Origin: Myxococcales bacterium
GTDB taxonomy: Bacteria; Myxococcota_A; Polyangia; Polyangiales; Polyangiaceae
NCBI GenBank assembly: GCA_016794345.1
Contig: JAEUKE010000115.1
Location: forward strand, 51,794 to 115,793
Direction of reading: 5' to 3'
DNA length: 64,000 nt
In this document: piece after piece, positions 1 through 8,560 of the stretch
Numbering within the stretch: the stretch's first letter is position 1
Layout of the letters: the number at the start of each line of letters is the position of its first letter
Made by a program: the position numbers and the translations under genes
Notes under the pieces: model-generated
What the model was told of the DNA's origin: nothing
Database searches by the model: none
Seen by the model: the letters and a program-made list of their open reading frames with translations, nothing else

Positions 1-1314
1 TCTCACGAGCACGGGCACTCTCACGAGCACCGGCATCACGCACACGAGCACGAGCATCACGCACACGAGCACGGAGAGGGGCACGAGCACGAGCACAGCC
101 ACGAAGGCGCCCCGAAGCTGCCGCTCCTGAAGCAAGGGGAGGGGGCGGGCAAGACGGTCTTCTTCGACGCCTTCAGCGGCGTCGCGGGGGACATGACAAT
201 CTCGGCGTTGCTCGATCTCGGCGTGCCGCTCCTCGTCGTCGAGCGCGCGATCGCGGCGCTCCCCCTGGAGGGCTTCCACCTCCACCGCGGCCACGCGCAC
301 AAGAGCGCCATCGTCGCGACGAGCTTCGAGGTCCACCTCGAGGCGCCGCAGCCGCATCGGAACTTCGCGACGATCGACGCGATGCTCGAGCGCTCGCCGC
401 TCGACGAGCCGGTCAAGGTCCTCGCGCGCGCCATCTTCCGCACGCTGGGCGAGTCGGAGGCGATGGTTCACAAGATGCCCCTCGAGGAGGTCCACTTCCA
501 CGAGGTCGGCGCGGTCGACGCCATCGTGGACATCGTGGGCGCGTCGGCGGCGCTCGTATACCTCGGGGCGGACGTCGTCTGCAGCCCGCTGCCGATGGGG
601 CGCGGCTTCATCAAGGCCGAGCACGGCTTCTTGCCGAACCCGCCGCCCGCCGTCGTCCATTGCCTCGCGGGGGTTCCCACGTACCCGGTCGATCTGGATT
701 TCGAGCTCGTCACGCCGACGGGCGCCGCGATCGTGAAGACGGTCGCCAAGCGATTTGCCCGCTGGCCCGCGTTTGCGCCCGAGCGCGTCGGCTACGGAGC
801 GGGCAAACGTGACCTGCCCGACCGGCCGAACCTGCTCCGCGTGGTGCTCGGTCAGGAAGCCGAGGGGGCGGTCGCGACCACCTCGTCGACCCACGTCGTC
901 CTGGAGGCCAACGTGGACGACATGACGGGTGAGCTCGCGGCGCACGCGCTCGAGGTCTTGCTCGGCGCCGGCGCGCTCGACGCGTGGGCGAGCCCGGTCA
1001 CGATGAAGAAGGGCCGGCCCGGCCTGGTCGTCGCGGCGCTGGCCGAAGCCGACAGGGCGGACCAGGTCGCGGCCGTCATGTTGCGCGAGACGACGAGCAT
1101 CGGCGTCCGAAGGACGCCGGTGACACGGACGGAGCGCCCGCGCCGGGTGGTCACCGTGAAGACGCCGTTCGGCGACGTGCGCTGCAAGGTGAGCGAAGGC
1201 CCCTACGGTCCGCCGCAGATCAAGCCGGAATACGAAGACTGCGCGGCGCGAGCGAAGGAGAGCGGCGTCCCGCTCCGCGAGGTCGCCCTGGCCGCGCTGC
1301 GCGCGTTCTTCTGA
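1..1314 (+). CDS. larC: Nickel-pincer cofactor biosynthesis protein LarC, 5'-truncated by the window, with His-rich N-terminal extension
   Basis: LarC inserts nickel into the pyridinium-thiocarboxylate mononucleotide to finish the cofactor of lactate racemase and related enzymes. The family N-terminus is visible as FDAFSGVAGDM around 160-195, followed by HFHEVGAVDAIVDIVG, and the C-terminal domain shows EANVDDMTGE and KKGRPG. It reads as one intact frame to the TGA at 1312-1314, with none of the larC1/larC2 frameshift known from Lactobacillus. The open frame runs back to base 1 without a start codon, so the gene begins outside the window. The first 36 visible residues contain 17 histidines alternating with Glu, Ser and Gly, a likely nickel-binding segment absent from typical LarC N-termini. 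An internal ATG at 193 would cut the FDAFSG motif and is not the start. What lies further upstream, such as a fusion partner, cannot be seen. Confidence 0.9.
   Translation, partial: SHEHGHSHEHRHHAHEHEHHAHEHGEGHEHEHSHEGAPKLPLLKQGEGAGKTVFFDAFSGVAGDMTISALLDLGVPLLVVERAIAALPLEGFHLHRGHAHKSAIVATSFEVHLEAPQPHRNFATIDAMLERSPLDEPVKVLARAIFRTLGESEAMVHKMPLEEVHFHEVGAVDAIVDIVGASAALVYLGADVVCSPLPMGRGFIKAEHGFLPNPPPAVVHCLAGVPTYPVDLDFELVTPTGAAIVKTVAKRFARWPAFAPERVGYGAGKRDLPDRPNLLRVVLGQEAEGAVATTSSTHVVLEANVDDMTGELAAHALEVLLGAGALDAWASPVTMKKGRPGLVVAALAEADRADQVAAVMLRETTSIGVRRTPVTRTERPRRVVTVKTPFGDVRCKVSEGPYGPPQIKPEYEDCAARAKESGVPLREVALAALRAFF
34..75 (+). repeat. 21-bp tandem duplication inside the His-rich coding segment of larC
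   Basis: The unit starting catcacgcacacgagcac occurs at 34-54 and again at 55-75, differing only in the last two bases. It encodes HHAHEHE-type repeats in frame, so unit gain or loss would change the histidine count without breaking the gene. Confidence 0.7.
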
Positions 1315-1330
1315 GCGCGCGGCCTGCGGC

Positions 1331-1984
1331 TCAGAACGCGCAGCCGAACATCTCGACCGGGGCCGTCGCGGAGGCGGTCCCGCCCTGATCGTCGGCGAAG
1401 TCGACGAAGAGCTGGCCCGCCGCGCCGCACACGCCACACGGGCCCGTCGTGCCGGTGCCCGAGCCCGAGTCGGTGACCTTGGTGAAGGTGGCGGAGATCA
1501 TCCCCATGGCGGGCACCGAGCCGGTCGACGCCGGGGTGACGTCGAAGCTCCACACGAGCGTCTCCGCCATCTCGGTGAGCTCGAGCCGGGCGCCGGTGAC
1601 CGTCATTGTGGTCGCGGTCCCGCCGCTGTTCGTGAACGTCGCGTCGAAGCTGCCGTTCATCGGATCGGGGCCGACGATCGGCATGCAATCCGCGAAGAGC
1701 GCGACGTCGGTGATCGTGGCCTCCACGTCGGACGGTGACGAGCCGCCTTCCCCACCCGTTCCGGTCGACGTGGACGACGAGGAGGTGGAGGACGACGTCG
1801 TCATCTTCGAGCCGGTCGTGGAGGTGGTCGAGGACCCCGTCGTGGACGTTGTGGTCATGGTCCCCCCGCCGCCCGTGCCGGCGTCGTCCCCGCAACCGAA
1901 GGGCAACGCGGCGAGGACGAGGAGGGCCAGCGTGAGCCGGCGAGGCGTCGACGGGGCAGCGGTGCGAAGAAGCGAAGGTCTCAT
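1331..1984 (-). CDS. Hypothetical lipoprotein with Thr/Ser-rich linker
   Basis: A 217-residue protein starting MRPSLLRT at 1984, 50 bases downstream of argS. The N-terminal hydrophobic segment ends LAALPFGCGDD, a lipobox with Cys as probable lipidation site. A long Thr/Ser/Gly/Met linker follows, the low-complexity tether common in myxobacterial surface lipoproteins. The remaining roughly 140 residues look like a compact beta-rich domain with the motif SFDATFTNSGGTATTMTVTG and five cysteines, two as CGVCG. No enzyme motif is seen and no function is assigned. Its end lies 16 bases from the convergent larC stop, with no obvious terminator between them. Long reading frames across argS in this same frame are an artefact of high GC. 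Confidence 0.7.
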   Translation of the reverse strand: MRPSLLRTAAPSTPRRLTLALLVLAALPFGCGDDAGTGGGGTMTTTSTTGSSTTSTTGSKMTTSSSTSSSSTSTGTGGEGGSSPSDVEATITDVALFADCMPIVGPDPMNGSFDATFTNSGGTATTMTVTGARLELTEMAETLVWSFDVTPASTGSVPAMGMISATFTKVTDSGSGTGTTGPCGVCGAAGQLFVDFADDQGGTASATAPVEMFGCAF

Positions 1985-2034
1985 CCGGCCATCGTACTGG
2001 CAGGGCCGCCTCGGGGTCGAGCCGCCCGGGGACG

Positions 2035-3759
2035 CTACATGCGCTCGGGCGCTTCGATGCCGAGCAAATCGAGCCCGAGCGCGAGGGTGCGCGCGGTGAC
2101 GTCGCAGAGCGCGAGGCGCGAGGCGCGCTCGGCCGGCGTGTCCGCGCCGAGGACCTTGCAGTTGCGGTAGAAGGTGCTGAAGGTCTGCGACAGATCGTAG
2201 AGGTACGTGCAGAGCCGGTGGGGCTCGAGGGACTTCTCCACGTCGCGGATGGCGCCGCCGAAGGAGAGGAGCGCGAGCGCGAGCGCGCGCTCCTCCGGCG
2301 CGGCGATGGCGATGGCCGAGGGCGGGGGGGTGGCCTCGCCCGACTTGCGGAGGATGGACCGGTTGCGGGCGTGTGCGTATTGCAGGTACGGGCCGCTGTT
2401 GCCCTCCACCGCGAGCATGCGGTCCCAGTCGAAGACGTAGTCTTTGACGCGGTCGCTGGAGAGGTCGACGTATTTGATGGCGCCGACGCCGACCGCGTGG
2501 GCGACCGCCTTCTGCGTCTCCGGATCGAGATCGGCGCTCTTCTCGGCGACGACCTTGAGCGCGCGCTCCTCCGCCTCCGCGATGAGATCGAGCAGGCGCA
2601 CGGTGTCGCCCTCGCGCGTGCGGAACATCTTGCCGTCTTTGCCGAGGACGCTGCCGAAGGCGACGTGCTCCGCGCGGGCGGGCGGCGCGAGCCAGCCGGC
2701 CATCTCCGCGGCCCGGTAGATCATGGTCAGGTGCTGCGCCTGCGGCGCGCCGACCACGTAGAGCAGGCGCGTGCCGCCGAGCTTCTGCAGGCGGTAGCGG
2801 ATGGCCGCGAGATCCGTCGTGGCGTAGCCGTACCCGCCGTCTTGTTTGCGGATGATGAGCGGCAGCGGATCGCCCGTCTTGCTCTTGAAGCCGGGCGGGA
2901 AGACGCAGAGCGCGCCTTGATCGACGCGCGCGAGGCCCTTCTCCTCGAGCTCCGCCACCACGCCGTCGAGCATGGGGTTGAAGAGACTCTCGCCGGCGAT
3001 GTCCGCGTCTTTCAGGGTGACGCCGAGCCGCTCGTAGACCTGCGCGAGGTAGGTGCGCGAGACGCCGACGAGGCGGCGCCAGTGCGCGAGCGTCGGCTCG
3101 TCCCCCTTCTGCAGGAGGACGACGCGCTGGCGCGCGCGCTCCTGGAAGGCGGGGGAGGCGTCGAACTTCTGCCGGGCCTCGCGGTAGAGCGCGTTGAGAT
3201 CCGCCACGCTCGCGTCGTCGATGCCGGTGCCGAGGTCGACCAGGTGCTCGATGAGCATGCCGAACTGCGTGCCCCAGTCCCCGAGGTGGTTCTGGCGCAC
3301 GATGGTGTGGCCGGCGAAGCCGAGGACGCGCGCGAGCGCGTCTCCGATGATCGTGCTGCGGATGTGCCCGACGTGCATCTCCTTCGCGACGTTGGGCGAG
3401 GAGTAGTCGATGACACACGTCTCCGGCGCGGGCATCGTCGCGACGCCGAGGCGGGCGTCCGCCGCGGCCTGCGCGAGGCACTTCGAGAGGAAGTCGGCGC
3501 GGAGGTGGAGGTTGATGAACCCGGGGCCCGCGATGTCGGTCTTGTCGCAGAGGTCTTCGACGTCGAGCGCGGCGAGGATCTTCGTCGCGGCGTCGCGCGG
3601 GGAGCCGGGGACCTTGCCCTTGAGGGCGAGCGCGACGTTCGCCTGGAAGTCCGCGTGCTGCGAGCGCCGGATGGACGGGTCCGTCCCGGCGAGGTCGTCC
3701 CCGAACGCCTTGCGGAGCGCCGCGGCGAAGCGGCCCGAGAGCTCTTTGACAGGGTCCAT
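2035..3759 (-). CDS. argS: Arginyl-tRNA synthetase
   Basis: Cytoplasmic class I synthetase that charges tRNA-Arg. The 574-residue length is normal. The N-terminal Add-1-type domain is followed by the HIGH signature as HVGH at residues 129-132 within SSPNVAKEMHVGHIRSTIIG, the ArgS-specific context. GDWGTQFGMLIEH and the C-terminal anticodon-binding helical domain ending in GLDLLGIEAPERM are also present. The start ATG at 3759 gives MDPVKELSGRF, matching the family. No KMSK motif is obvious; the corresponding region reads GSVLGKDGKMFRTREGD, in keeping with ArgS enzymes that have lost canonical KMSK. It lies in a leftward series but is separated from the upstream thioredoxin-rhodanese gene by 137 bases holding a hairpin and a repeat element, so it may have its own promoter. 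Confidence 0.95.
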   Translation of the reverse strand: MDPVKELSGRFAAALRKAFGDDLAGTDPSIRRSQHADFQANVALALKGKVPGSPRDAATKILAALDVEDLCDKTDIAGPGFINLHLRADFLSKCLAQAAADARLGVATMPAPETCVIDYSSPNVAKEMHVGHIRSTIIGDALARVLGFAGHTIVRQNHLGDWGTQFGMLIEHLVDLGTGIDDASVADLNALYREARQKFDASPAFQERARQRVVLLQKGDEPTLAHWRRLVGVSRTYLAQVYERLGVTLKDADIAGESLFNPMLDGVVAELEEKGLARVDQGALCVFPPGFKSKTGDPLPLIIRKQDGGYGYATTDLAAIRYRLQKLGGTRLLYVVGAPQAQHLTMIYRAAEMAGWLAPPARAEHVAFGSVLGKDGKMFRTREGDTVRLLDLIAEAEERALKVVAEKSADLDPETQKAVAHAVGVGAIKYVDLSSDRVKDYVFDWDRMLAVEGNSGPYLQYAHARNRSILRKSGEATPPPSAIAIAAPEERALALALLSFGGAIRDVEKSLEPHRLCTYLYDLSQTFSTFYRNCKVLGADTPAERASRLALCDVTARTLALGLDLLGIEAPERM

Positions 3760-3768
3760 GTGCCTACG

Positions 3769-3806
3769 CCCCCTCTACCTTCGGGAGAGGGGGATGGGGG
3801 GTGAGG
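3769..3806 (+). repeat. REP-like G/C-tract hairpin element, copy D
   Basis: Arms at 3769-3779 and 3783-3793 pair with one A-G mismatch around a ttc loop, followed by atggggggtgag. The layout (C-run/CTC arm, short loop, GAGGGGG arm, then a TGGGGGGTGA tail) matches the three copies near 11838-12157. It sits just upstream of the argS start. Confidence 0.55.
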
Positions 3807-3868
3807 GTTGAGCGGGGAAGACGAACATGACGATATTGTCGCTGTGGATCGCGTTGCCTCCCCCCGGC

Positions 3869-3890
3869 GCCCTCCGCCTTTGCGGAGGGC
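3869..3890 (-). terminator. Perfect 9-bp hairpin just after the thioredoxin-rhodanese stop
   Basis: gccctccgc at 3869-3877 pairs exactly with gcggagggc at 3882-3890 around a 4-base loop. It begins 7 bases beyond the stop codon of the leftward gene. There is no T-run, so it could be a weak terminator or an mRNA 3'-end stabiliser. Confidence 0.5.
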
Positions 3891-3896
3891 GACAGA

Positions 3897-4535
3897 TCAG
3901 GGCCGCTCGACGGGGAGCAGGCTGCCCTCCCAGGAGAGGAACCCGCCCTCGAGGAAGGCGACCGGCATGCCGCCCGCCGCGAGCTTCTCGCTCATCTGCT
4001 TGGTCTTGTCGCCCGAGCGGCAGTAGAGGACCGGCTCGCCGGCGAGCATGTGCAGCTCCGCCAGGCGGTTCTCGATCTCCTCGAGGGGGATGTTCACCGC
4101 GCCGGGGATGTGGGCGCGCCCGAACGCCGCGGGCTCACGGGTGTCCACCGGGACGGCCTGCTGCTCGGTGACGAGCTGCGCGAGCTCCGCCGGCTTGATG
4201 GCGCCCGCCGCGCGAGGCAGGTAGGGGTCCACCATCTCGAGGATCTGCGCGCGCCGCATGACGCCCTGGCCGCCGGTGACCGGGCGCCCCTTGTGCACGA
4301 CCATGAAGGTCGGGACGCTCTGGATGCGGAACGTCGACGCGAGGCGCTTGCTCTGGTCGATATCGACCTTGAAGACCTTGAGCTTGCCCTCGAGATCGCG
4401 CGCGACGGCCTCGACCTCCGGCGCGCTGATCTTGCAGGGCTGGCACCAGTTGGCGGTGAAGTGCACGAGGACGGGGAGCTCGCTCCGCAGCACCTCTTGC
4501 TCGAACTCCTGCTCGGTCACGTAGGGAACGGGCAT
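3897..4535 (-). CDS. Thioredoxin-rhodanese fusion protein
   Basis: A 212-residue cytoplasmic-looking protein with no signal peptide. Residues 1-107 form a thioredoxin fold with the active site WCQPC (Cys31, Cys34) in place of the usual WCGPC, and the cis-proline in SVPTF at Pro75. Residues 113-212 form a rhodanese domain with the active-site loop CRSGDKT (Cys172), plus HIPGAVNIP and FLEGGFLSWEG. The fusion suggests persulfide or thiol-disulfide handling in one polypeptide, probably with the rhodanese Cys reduced by the thioredoxin half; this coupling is inference. The start ATG at 4535 gives MPVPYVTEQEF, fitting the thioredoxin N-terminal strand-helix. It follows the permease genes by 47 bases, and functional linkage to them is unclear. 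Confidence 0.85.
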   Translation of the reverse strand: MPVPYVTEQEFEQEVLRSELPVLVHFTANWCQPCKISAPEVEAVARDLEGKLKVFKVDIDQSKRLASTFRIQSVPTFMVVHKGRPVTGGQGVMRRAQILEMVDPYLPRAAGAIKPAELAQLVTEQQAVPVDTREPAAFGRAHIPGAVNIPLEEIENRLAELHMLAGEPVLYCRSGDKTKQMSEKLAAGGMPVAFLEGGFLSWEGSLLPVERP

Positions 4536-4582
4536 GCGCGAGTTTGTAGTCCAGGCCGGACCGGAAGGCGAGGGGCGGTCGC

Positions 4583-5578
4583 TCAGGTGGGGCGACGCCC
4601 GGGCGCCTCGCGCAGCCGGACGGCCCGCGGGTCGGTCGCGTCGCGGAGGGCGTCGGCGAGCAGGAACGCGGCACCCACGGTGAGGCCGATCGCGAGCGTC
4701 GGTGCGGCGAGCAGCCACGGGCGGTCCGGGTGGCGGGCTGCCTGCGCGAGCAGCTCTCCCCAGGAAGGGTGGTCGCTGGCCGGCCCGAGGCCCAGGAAGG
4801 TGACCGCGCTCTCGAGCAAGGTCACCGAGCCGACACCGAGCGCCGCGCAGACCGCCACGGGCCCGACCGTGTGCGGCAAGACGTGGTAGAACAACGTGCG
4901 GAAGCGCGAGGCGCCGAGCGCGCGCGAGGCGAGCACGAAGTCCTCGAGCGAGAGCCGGAGCACCTCGGCGCGCACGACGCGCGCGATCTCCGCCCACTTC
5001 ACGAGCGCCACGCCGGCGGCCATGCTCCACGCTGACGGCTCTGTCTCGATCGCCCGGATGAGCGCGACCGCCACGATGGCCGGGAACGTGTCGACCGCCT
5101 CGACGAAGCGCGCGAGCCGGCGGTTCCACCGCGTGCTGCCCGACCCGGCGAGCGCGCCGAAGGCGAGGCCGAGCACGAGCGAGAGCGCGATGGCGAGCAC
5201 GCTGGTGCCGAGCGCGATCCGCGCGCCGTGCACCAGCCGGGCGAGGACGTCCCGGCCGCGCTCGTCGGTCCCGAGCGCGTGGCCTCGCTGCGGCGGCGCG
5301 AGGACCTCGGGGCCCAGGGCGGTCGGATCGGCGCGGACGGGCGCGAAGACCGCCGAGCTCGGCTCGTGGTCGCTGCCTCTGCCGTCTTCGCCCACGAGGC
5401 CCGGGAAGAGCTCCACTCGGTCGCCCCAACGGAGCAGGGGCGCGGCGGAGGCGATGACGTCCGCGAAGACGGCGACGAGCGCGATTGTCCCGAGGATGGC
5501 CAGCGAGGCTCGGGCGCGGCGGCTCGCGGCCAGGTAGGCGGCGGCGGTCCGCGCGTGCGTGGGGCCGCGCGCGATCAC
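4583..5578 (-). CDS. ABC transporter permease, DppC/OppC type
   Basis: A 331-residue inner-membrane permease of the peptide/nickel family. The N-terminal helix (RARASLAILGTIALVAVFADV), the GTDERGRDVLARLVHGAR motif typical of OppC/DppC, and the cytoplasmic EAA loop DFVLASRALGASRFRTLFYH that docks to the ATPase are all present. It starts at GTG 5578, one base after the stop of the upstream OppB-like gene, so the two are translationally coupled. A roughly 65-residue periplasmic stretch lies between the first helix and the GTDE motif. No solute-binding protein or ATPase gene is nearby, so substrate and partners are unknown. A longer reading frame starting at 5758 overlaps oppB and is rejected. 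Confidence 0.85.
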   Translation of the reverse strand: MIARGPTHARTAAAYLAASRRARASLAILGTIALVAVFADVIASAAPLLRWGDRVELFPGLVGEDGRGSDHEPSSAVFAPVRADPTALGPEVLAPPQRGHALGTDERGRDVLARLVHGARIALGTSVLAIALSLVLGLAFGALAGSGSTRWNRRLARFVEAVDTFPAIVAVALIRAIETEPSAWSMAAGVALVKWAEIARVVRAEVLRLSLEDFVLASRALGASRFRTLFYHVLPHTVGPVAVCAALGVGSVTLLESAVTFLGLGPASDHPSWGELLAQAARHPDRPWLLAAPTLAIGLTVGAAFLLADALRDATDPRAVRLREAPGRRPT

Positions 5579-5579
5579 C

Positions 5580-7100
5580 TCAGCCCGCTCCTGCGAGCCG
5601 CCCGCGCAGGCGCGGGTCCAGGCCGGCGTGTGCGAGGTCGCTGCCGAGGACGAAGAGGGAGGCGAGGATGGCGCTGAGGAGCGTGAAGAGCATGAGGAAG
5701 CTCGTGTCGCGCTCGGCGACCGCGCGGACCACGGCGGCCCCCACTCCGTCGAGGCCAAACGCCGCCTCCGCCACGAACACCGCGGCGAGGGTCGAGGGCG
5801 GCTCGACGGTGAGCAGCGTCACCGTGGCGAGGAGCGCGTGTCGCGCCGCGTGCAGCGTCAGCGCTCGGGCGCGCGAGAGCCCGCGCGCTCGGGCGGCGAG
5901 CACGTAGTCATGGGCCATCGCCTCGGCGATGCCCGTGCGCTGCTGGCGCGCCGGCGTGGCCGCGAGCCCGGCGGCGACGAGGATGGTCGGCCACAAGAGC
6001 GACCCGCGATCGGCGCCCGCGCCGATCACGAGGGCTGCGAGCGCCGCGGTGGGCGTCGCGTAGAGCGCGATGACCACGGCGCCGACCCCGAGATCCGTGC
6101 GCCGGCGCCGCTGCGCCGCGCTCAGCATGCCCAGCGCGATGCCGATCGAATAGGCGAGCGTGATGGAGCCGACGAGGATGGTGATCGTCACCGGCGCGCC
6201 GCGCATCAGCCTCCCGAGCGCGAGCCCGGTGAGCTCGCGGGTGGAGAGATCGAGCACGGCGCCAGCGGCCCACTTCCCGTAGCGCGTCTCGCGGAGCATG
6301 GCGGCGGCGCGGGCCGCGCCGTCGAACGCCGTGAAGTCGCTCTCGTGGACGAGCCACCACGCGCGCCACCGCGCGACGCAAGCGGACGCCTCTGCGAGGC
6401 TGGCGTCGGGGCCGAAGGTGTCGGGCCGCCCCGTCACGCGCGCCGCGAGCGCGACCAGGCTGCCGGCCACGTCGCGGGTCGTCTCGTCGCGCGGCGTCGG
6501 CAGGCGCTCGAAGAGCGTGGGGAGCACGAAGGTGTCGAGCGCCTCGAGCTCGGCGGCGCGGGACGCGGTGCGATAGCGCGCCAGCCTGTCGATCGCGGTG
6601 CGCACCGACGCGGGCTTGAACTCGACCCCGCGATCGTCCCAGAAGCGCCTCCAGAGGCCGACTGCTCGGTCAGGGTCCGACGCCTCGCTCGCGTTCGGCA
6701 GGTGCATGCGCTTGGCGAGGGGAGCGAGCGCCACTGCGACGCGCGCGCGACGCTCGGGATCGAAAGCGTCGAGCGAGGCGATGACGTGGGGGAGCGCTGC
6801 GCCGCCGAGCCTGACGAGCTCGTTTTCGGCGAAGCGGGCGTCGGGGCCGCCTTCCGCGATGGCGCGGATCGCCTGGAAGGTGCGGGCGCGAACGTCGACG
6901 GGGTCGAGGTTCATGAACCGCGGGAGATCGAGGAAGCGCGCGCGGCGCCGCTCCTCCATCGCGGCCTCGTCCCGGACGAGCTTGCCTTCCTCGGGGTCGG
7001 GAGGCGGGGGGACGAACGAGAGGACGAAGAAGGTCAGGACGGAGACGACAAAGAGCGTCGGCAACATCCACAGGAGCCTTCGGAAAAACAGCGAGAGCAT
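5580..7100 (-). CDS. ABC transporter permease, DppB/OppB type, with a large HEAT-like insertion
   Basis: A 506-residue protein where the family norm is about 310-340. Residues 8-30 form the first membrane helix (RRLLWMLPTLFVVSVLTFF). The permease core resumes near residue 274, with RLMRGAPVTITILVGSITLAYSIGIALG, further helices and an EAA-like loop DYVLAARARGLSRARAL. Between them, about residues 65-270, lies a soluble, Leu/Ala/Arg-rich helical region with patterns such as ALPHVIASLDAFDPERRARVAVALAPLA that resemble HEAT repeats. Topology places it in the periplasm, where it could contact a binding protein; that is inference. The start ATG at 7100 begins at the first helix; an upstream extension to 7151 overlaps the phosphatase gene and is unlikely. 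Confidence 0.8.
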   Translation of the reverse strand: MLSLFFRRLLWMLPTLFVVSVLTFFVLSFVPPPPDPEEGKLVRDEAAMEERRRARFLDLPRFMNLDPVDVRARTFQAIRAIAEGGPDARFAENELVRLGGAALPHVIASLDAFDPERRARVAVALAPLAKRMHLPNASEASDPDRAVGLWRRFWDDRGVEFKPASVRTAIDRLARYRTASRAAELEALDTFVLPTLFERLPTPRDETTRDVAGSLVALAARVTGRPDTFGPDASLAEASACVARWRAWWLVHESDFTAFDGAARAAAMLRETRYGKWAAGAVLDLSTRELTGLALGRLMRGAPVTITILVGSITLAYSIGIALGMLSAAQRRRRTDLGVGAVVIALYATPTAALAALVIGAGADRGSLLWPTILVAAGLAATPARQQRTGIAEAMAHDYVLAARARGLSRARALTLHAARHALLATVTLLTVEPPSTLAAVFVAEAAFGLDGVGAAVVRAVAERDTSFLMLFTLLSAILASLFVLGSDLAHAGLDPRLRGRLAGAG

Positions 7101-7116
7101 GGCTCGCGGGCGGGGC

Positions 7117-8547
7117 TCAGCGCAGCAAGTAGTAGCCGGCCACGACCACACACGTGACGGCGCTCACGATCATCATCGTCACGATCCAGGACGGGGCCTG
7201 CGTGGGCAGCTCGACCGGATCCTGGATCGCGCCGGAGGGGAACTCGGACTCGTAGTCGTCGTAGCCCACCTCGATGCTCGGTCCGATGCTCGGTCGACCG
7301 GGGCGGAGGCTCGTCCGTACGCCGGCGGCCGACGAGACGACGTCCCCGGGGCGGCTCGCGACCGTGTCGGGCAGCTCGTACTTCCGGTACTTCAGCTCGG
7401 CGATCTCGTCCGGGGTGGGGGGCTCGAGGCCGTCACCTTCGAACCGCGCGACGACTACCGTCACGTTGTCGTGCCCGCCCGCCTGGTTCGCGCGGTCGGT
7501 CAGCTCGCGGCAGGCCTCGAGCGGATCGTCGAACGTCCGCAGCACCTCGCGGATCTCGTCGTTGCGGACCATGCCCGACAAGCCGTCCGAGCACACGAGG
7601 AGCACGTCGCCTCGGCGGAGCTCGACGAAGGTCAGGTCCACCTGGACGGTGTCCGCGGTGCCGAGCGCCTGCAGGATGATGTTGTTGTGCTCGAACGTCT
7701 CCGCTTCTTCCTCGGTGAGCTGGCCGGCCTCGATCAGCTGGTTGACGAGCGATTGGTCGCGCGTCACCTGCACCATCCGATCGCCTCGGAGGAGGTAGGC
7801 CCGGCTGTCGCCGACCTGGCCGAAGAAGAGGTGGTCGTCGACGAGCGCGGCGACGGTGGACGTCGTGCCCATGCCCCTTCGTGAGCGGTCGGCCTTCGCC
7901 TCGGCGAAGATGCGTGTGCCTGCCGATTCGATCGCGGCGACCAGGCGGGCGGCGAGCTCGTCATGGCTCCCGGGCGGGTCCCCGCTCACCATGCGCTGGT
8001 AGATGATGTCGACAGCGAGCTGGCTCGCCACCTCACCGGCTGCCGCGCCGCCCATGCCGTCGCACACGCCTAGCAGCGTGCCGCGCTCGCCCACGGTCTG
8101 GATGCGGTCGGCCTCCATCAGGCCGCGGCTCGCCTTCGTGAGATCGGCAACGAGGAAATTGTCCTCGTTGTGGTCGCGAACCTGCCCGACGTCCGTGCGA
8201 CCGAACACCCGGACCTGGATCGGACCCCGCTGAGCCGCGGGAGAGGGCGTCTCGACGGGGGCCGTATCGGCAGTGAGCTCGGTCGGGTCGTCAGCGATCT
8301 CCTCCCGGCCGCGGGACGAGTCCACGAGCGCCTCGCTCTCGCCGGCGCGAAGCACGGCGGAGGTGAGGCTCGAGGCGGGGCTGTCCGACGCGGGGGCCTT
8401 GTCGGGCTCGGCCGCGCCATTCGACCCGGGCTTGGCCGCGCTCGAGCCGTCGTCCGCGCCCACCTCGGACGAGCGGGTGCCCGCGGTTTCATTCGGCGCT
8501 GCCTCCTCCGAAGGGGCGGGCTTCTTCGCCGCGGGGGTCTCGCTCAT
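7117..8547 (-). CDS. PP2C-family Ser/Thr protein phosphatase with C-terminal membrane anchor
   Basis: A 476-residue protein. Residues 1-110 are a disordered Ala/Glu/Ser/Pro-rich region. The PP2C domain starts with GRTDVGQVRDHNEDNF (metal-site Asp/Glu near 125-130), then CDGMGGAAAGEVAS at 162-175, GDSRAYLLR, SDGLSGMV and GGHDNVTVVVARF, the full Stp/PrpC metal-binding set. A single hydrophobic segment (IVTMMIVSAVTCVVVAGYYLLR) closes the protein, so the catalytic domain is probably tethered to the cytoplasmic face. It would reverse Ser/Thr phosphorylation by eukaryotic-type kinases. It follows the FHA gene by 13 bases, a natural pairing of phospho-Thr reader and eraser. I chose ATG 8547 (MSETPAAKK); a GTG at 8571 overlapping the FHA gene is the alternative. 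Confidence 0.9.
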   Translation of the reverse strand: MSETPAAKKPAPSEEAAPNETAGTRSSEVGADDGSSAAKPGSNGAAEPDKAPASDSPASSLTSAVLRAGESEALVDSSRGREEIADDPTELTADTAPVETPSPAAQRGPIQVRVFGRTDVGQVRDHNEDNFLVADLTKASRGLMEADRIQTVGERGTLLGVCDGMGGAAAGEVASQLAVDIIYQRMVSGDPPGSHDELAARLVAAIESAGTRIFAEAKADRSRRGMGTTSTVAALVDDHLFFGQVGDSRAYLLRGDRMVQVTRDQSLVNQLIEAGQLTEEEAETFEHNNIILQALGTADTVQVDLTFVELRRGDVLLVCSDGLSGMVRNDEIREVLRTFDDPLEACRELTDRANQAGGHDNVTVVVARFEGDGLEPPTPDEIAELKYRKYELPDTVASRPGDVVSSAAGVRTSLRPGRPSIGPSIEVGYDDYESEFPSGAIQDPVELPTQAPSWIVTMMIVSAVTCVVVAGYYLLR

Positions 8548-8560
8548 GCTTGCACCGCGC

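Noticed and set aside
2218..3804. 528-codon open frame on the plus strand opposite argS
   Set aside because: It is a GC-driven antisense shadow: composition is repetitive Arg/Glu/Ala, there is no recognisable motif, and the opposite strand encodes a clear ArgS.
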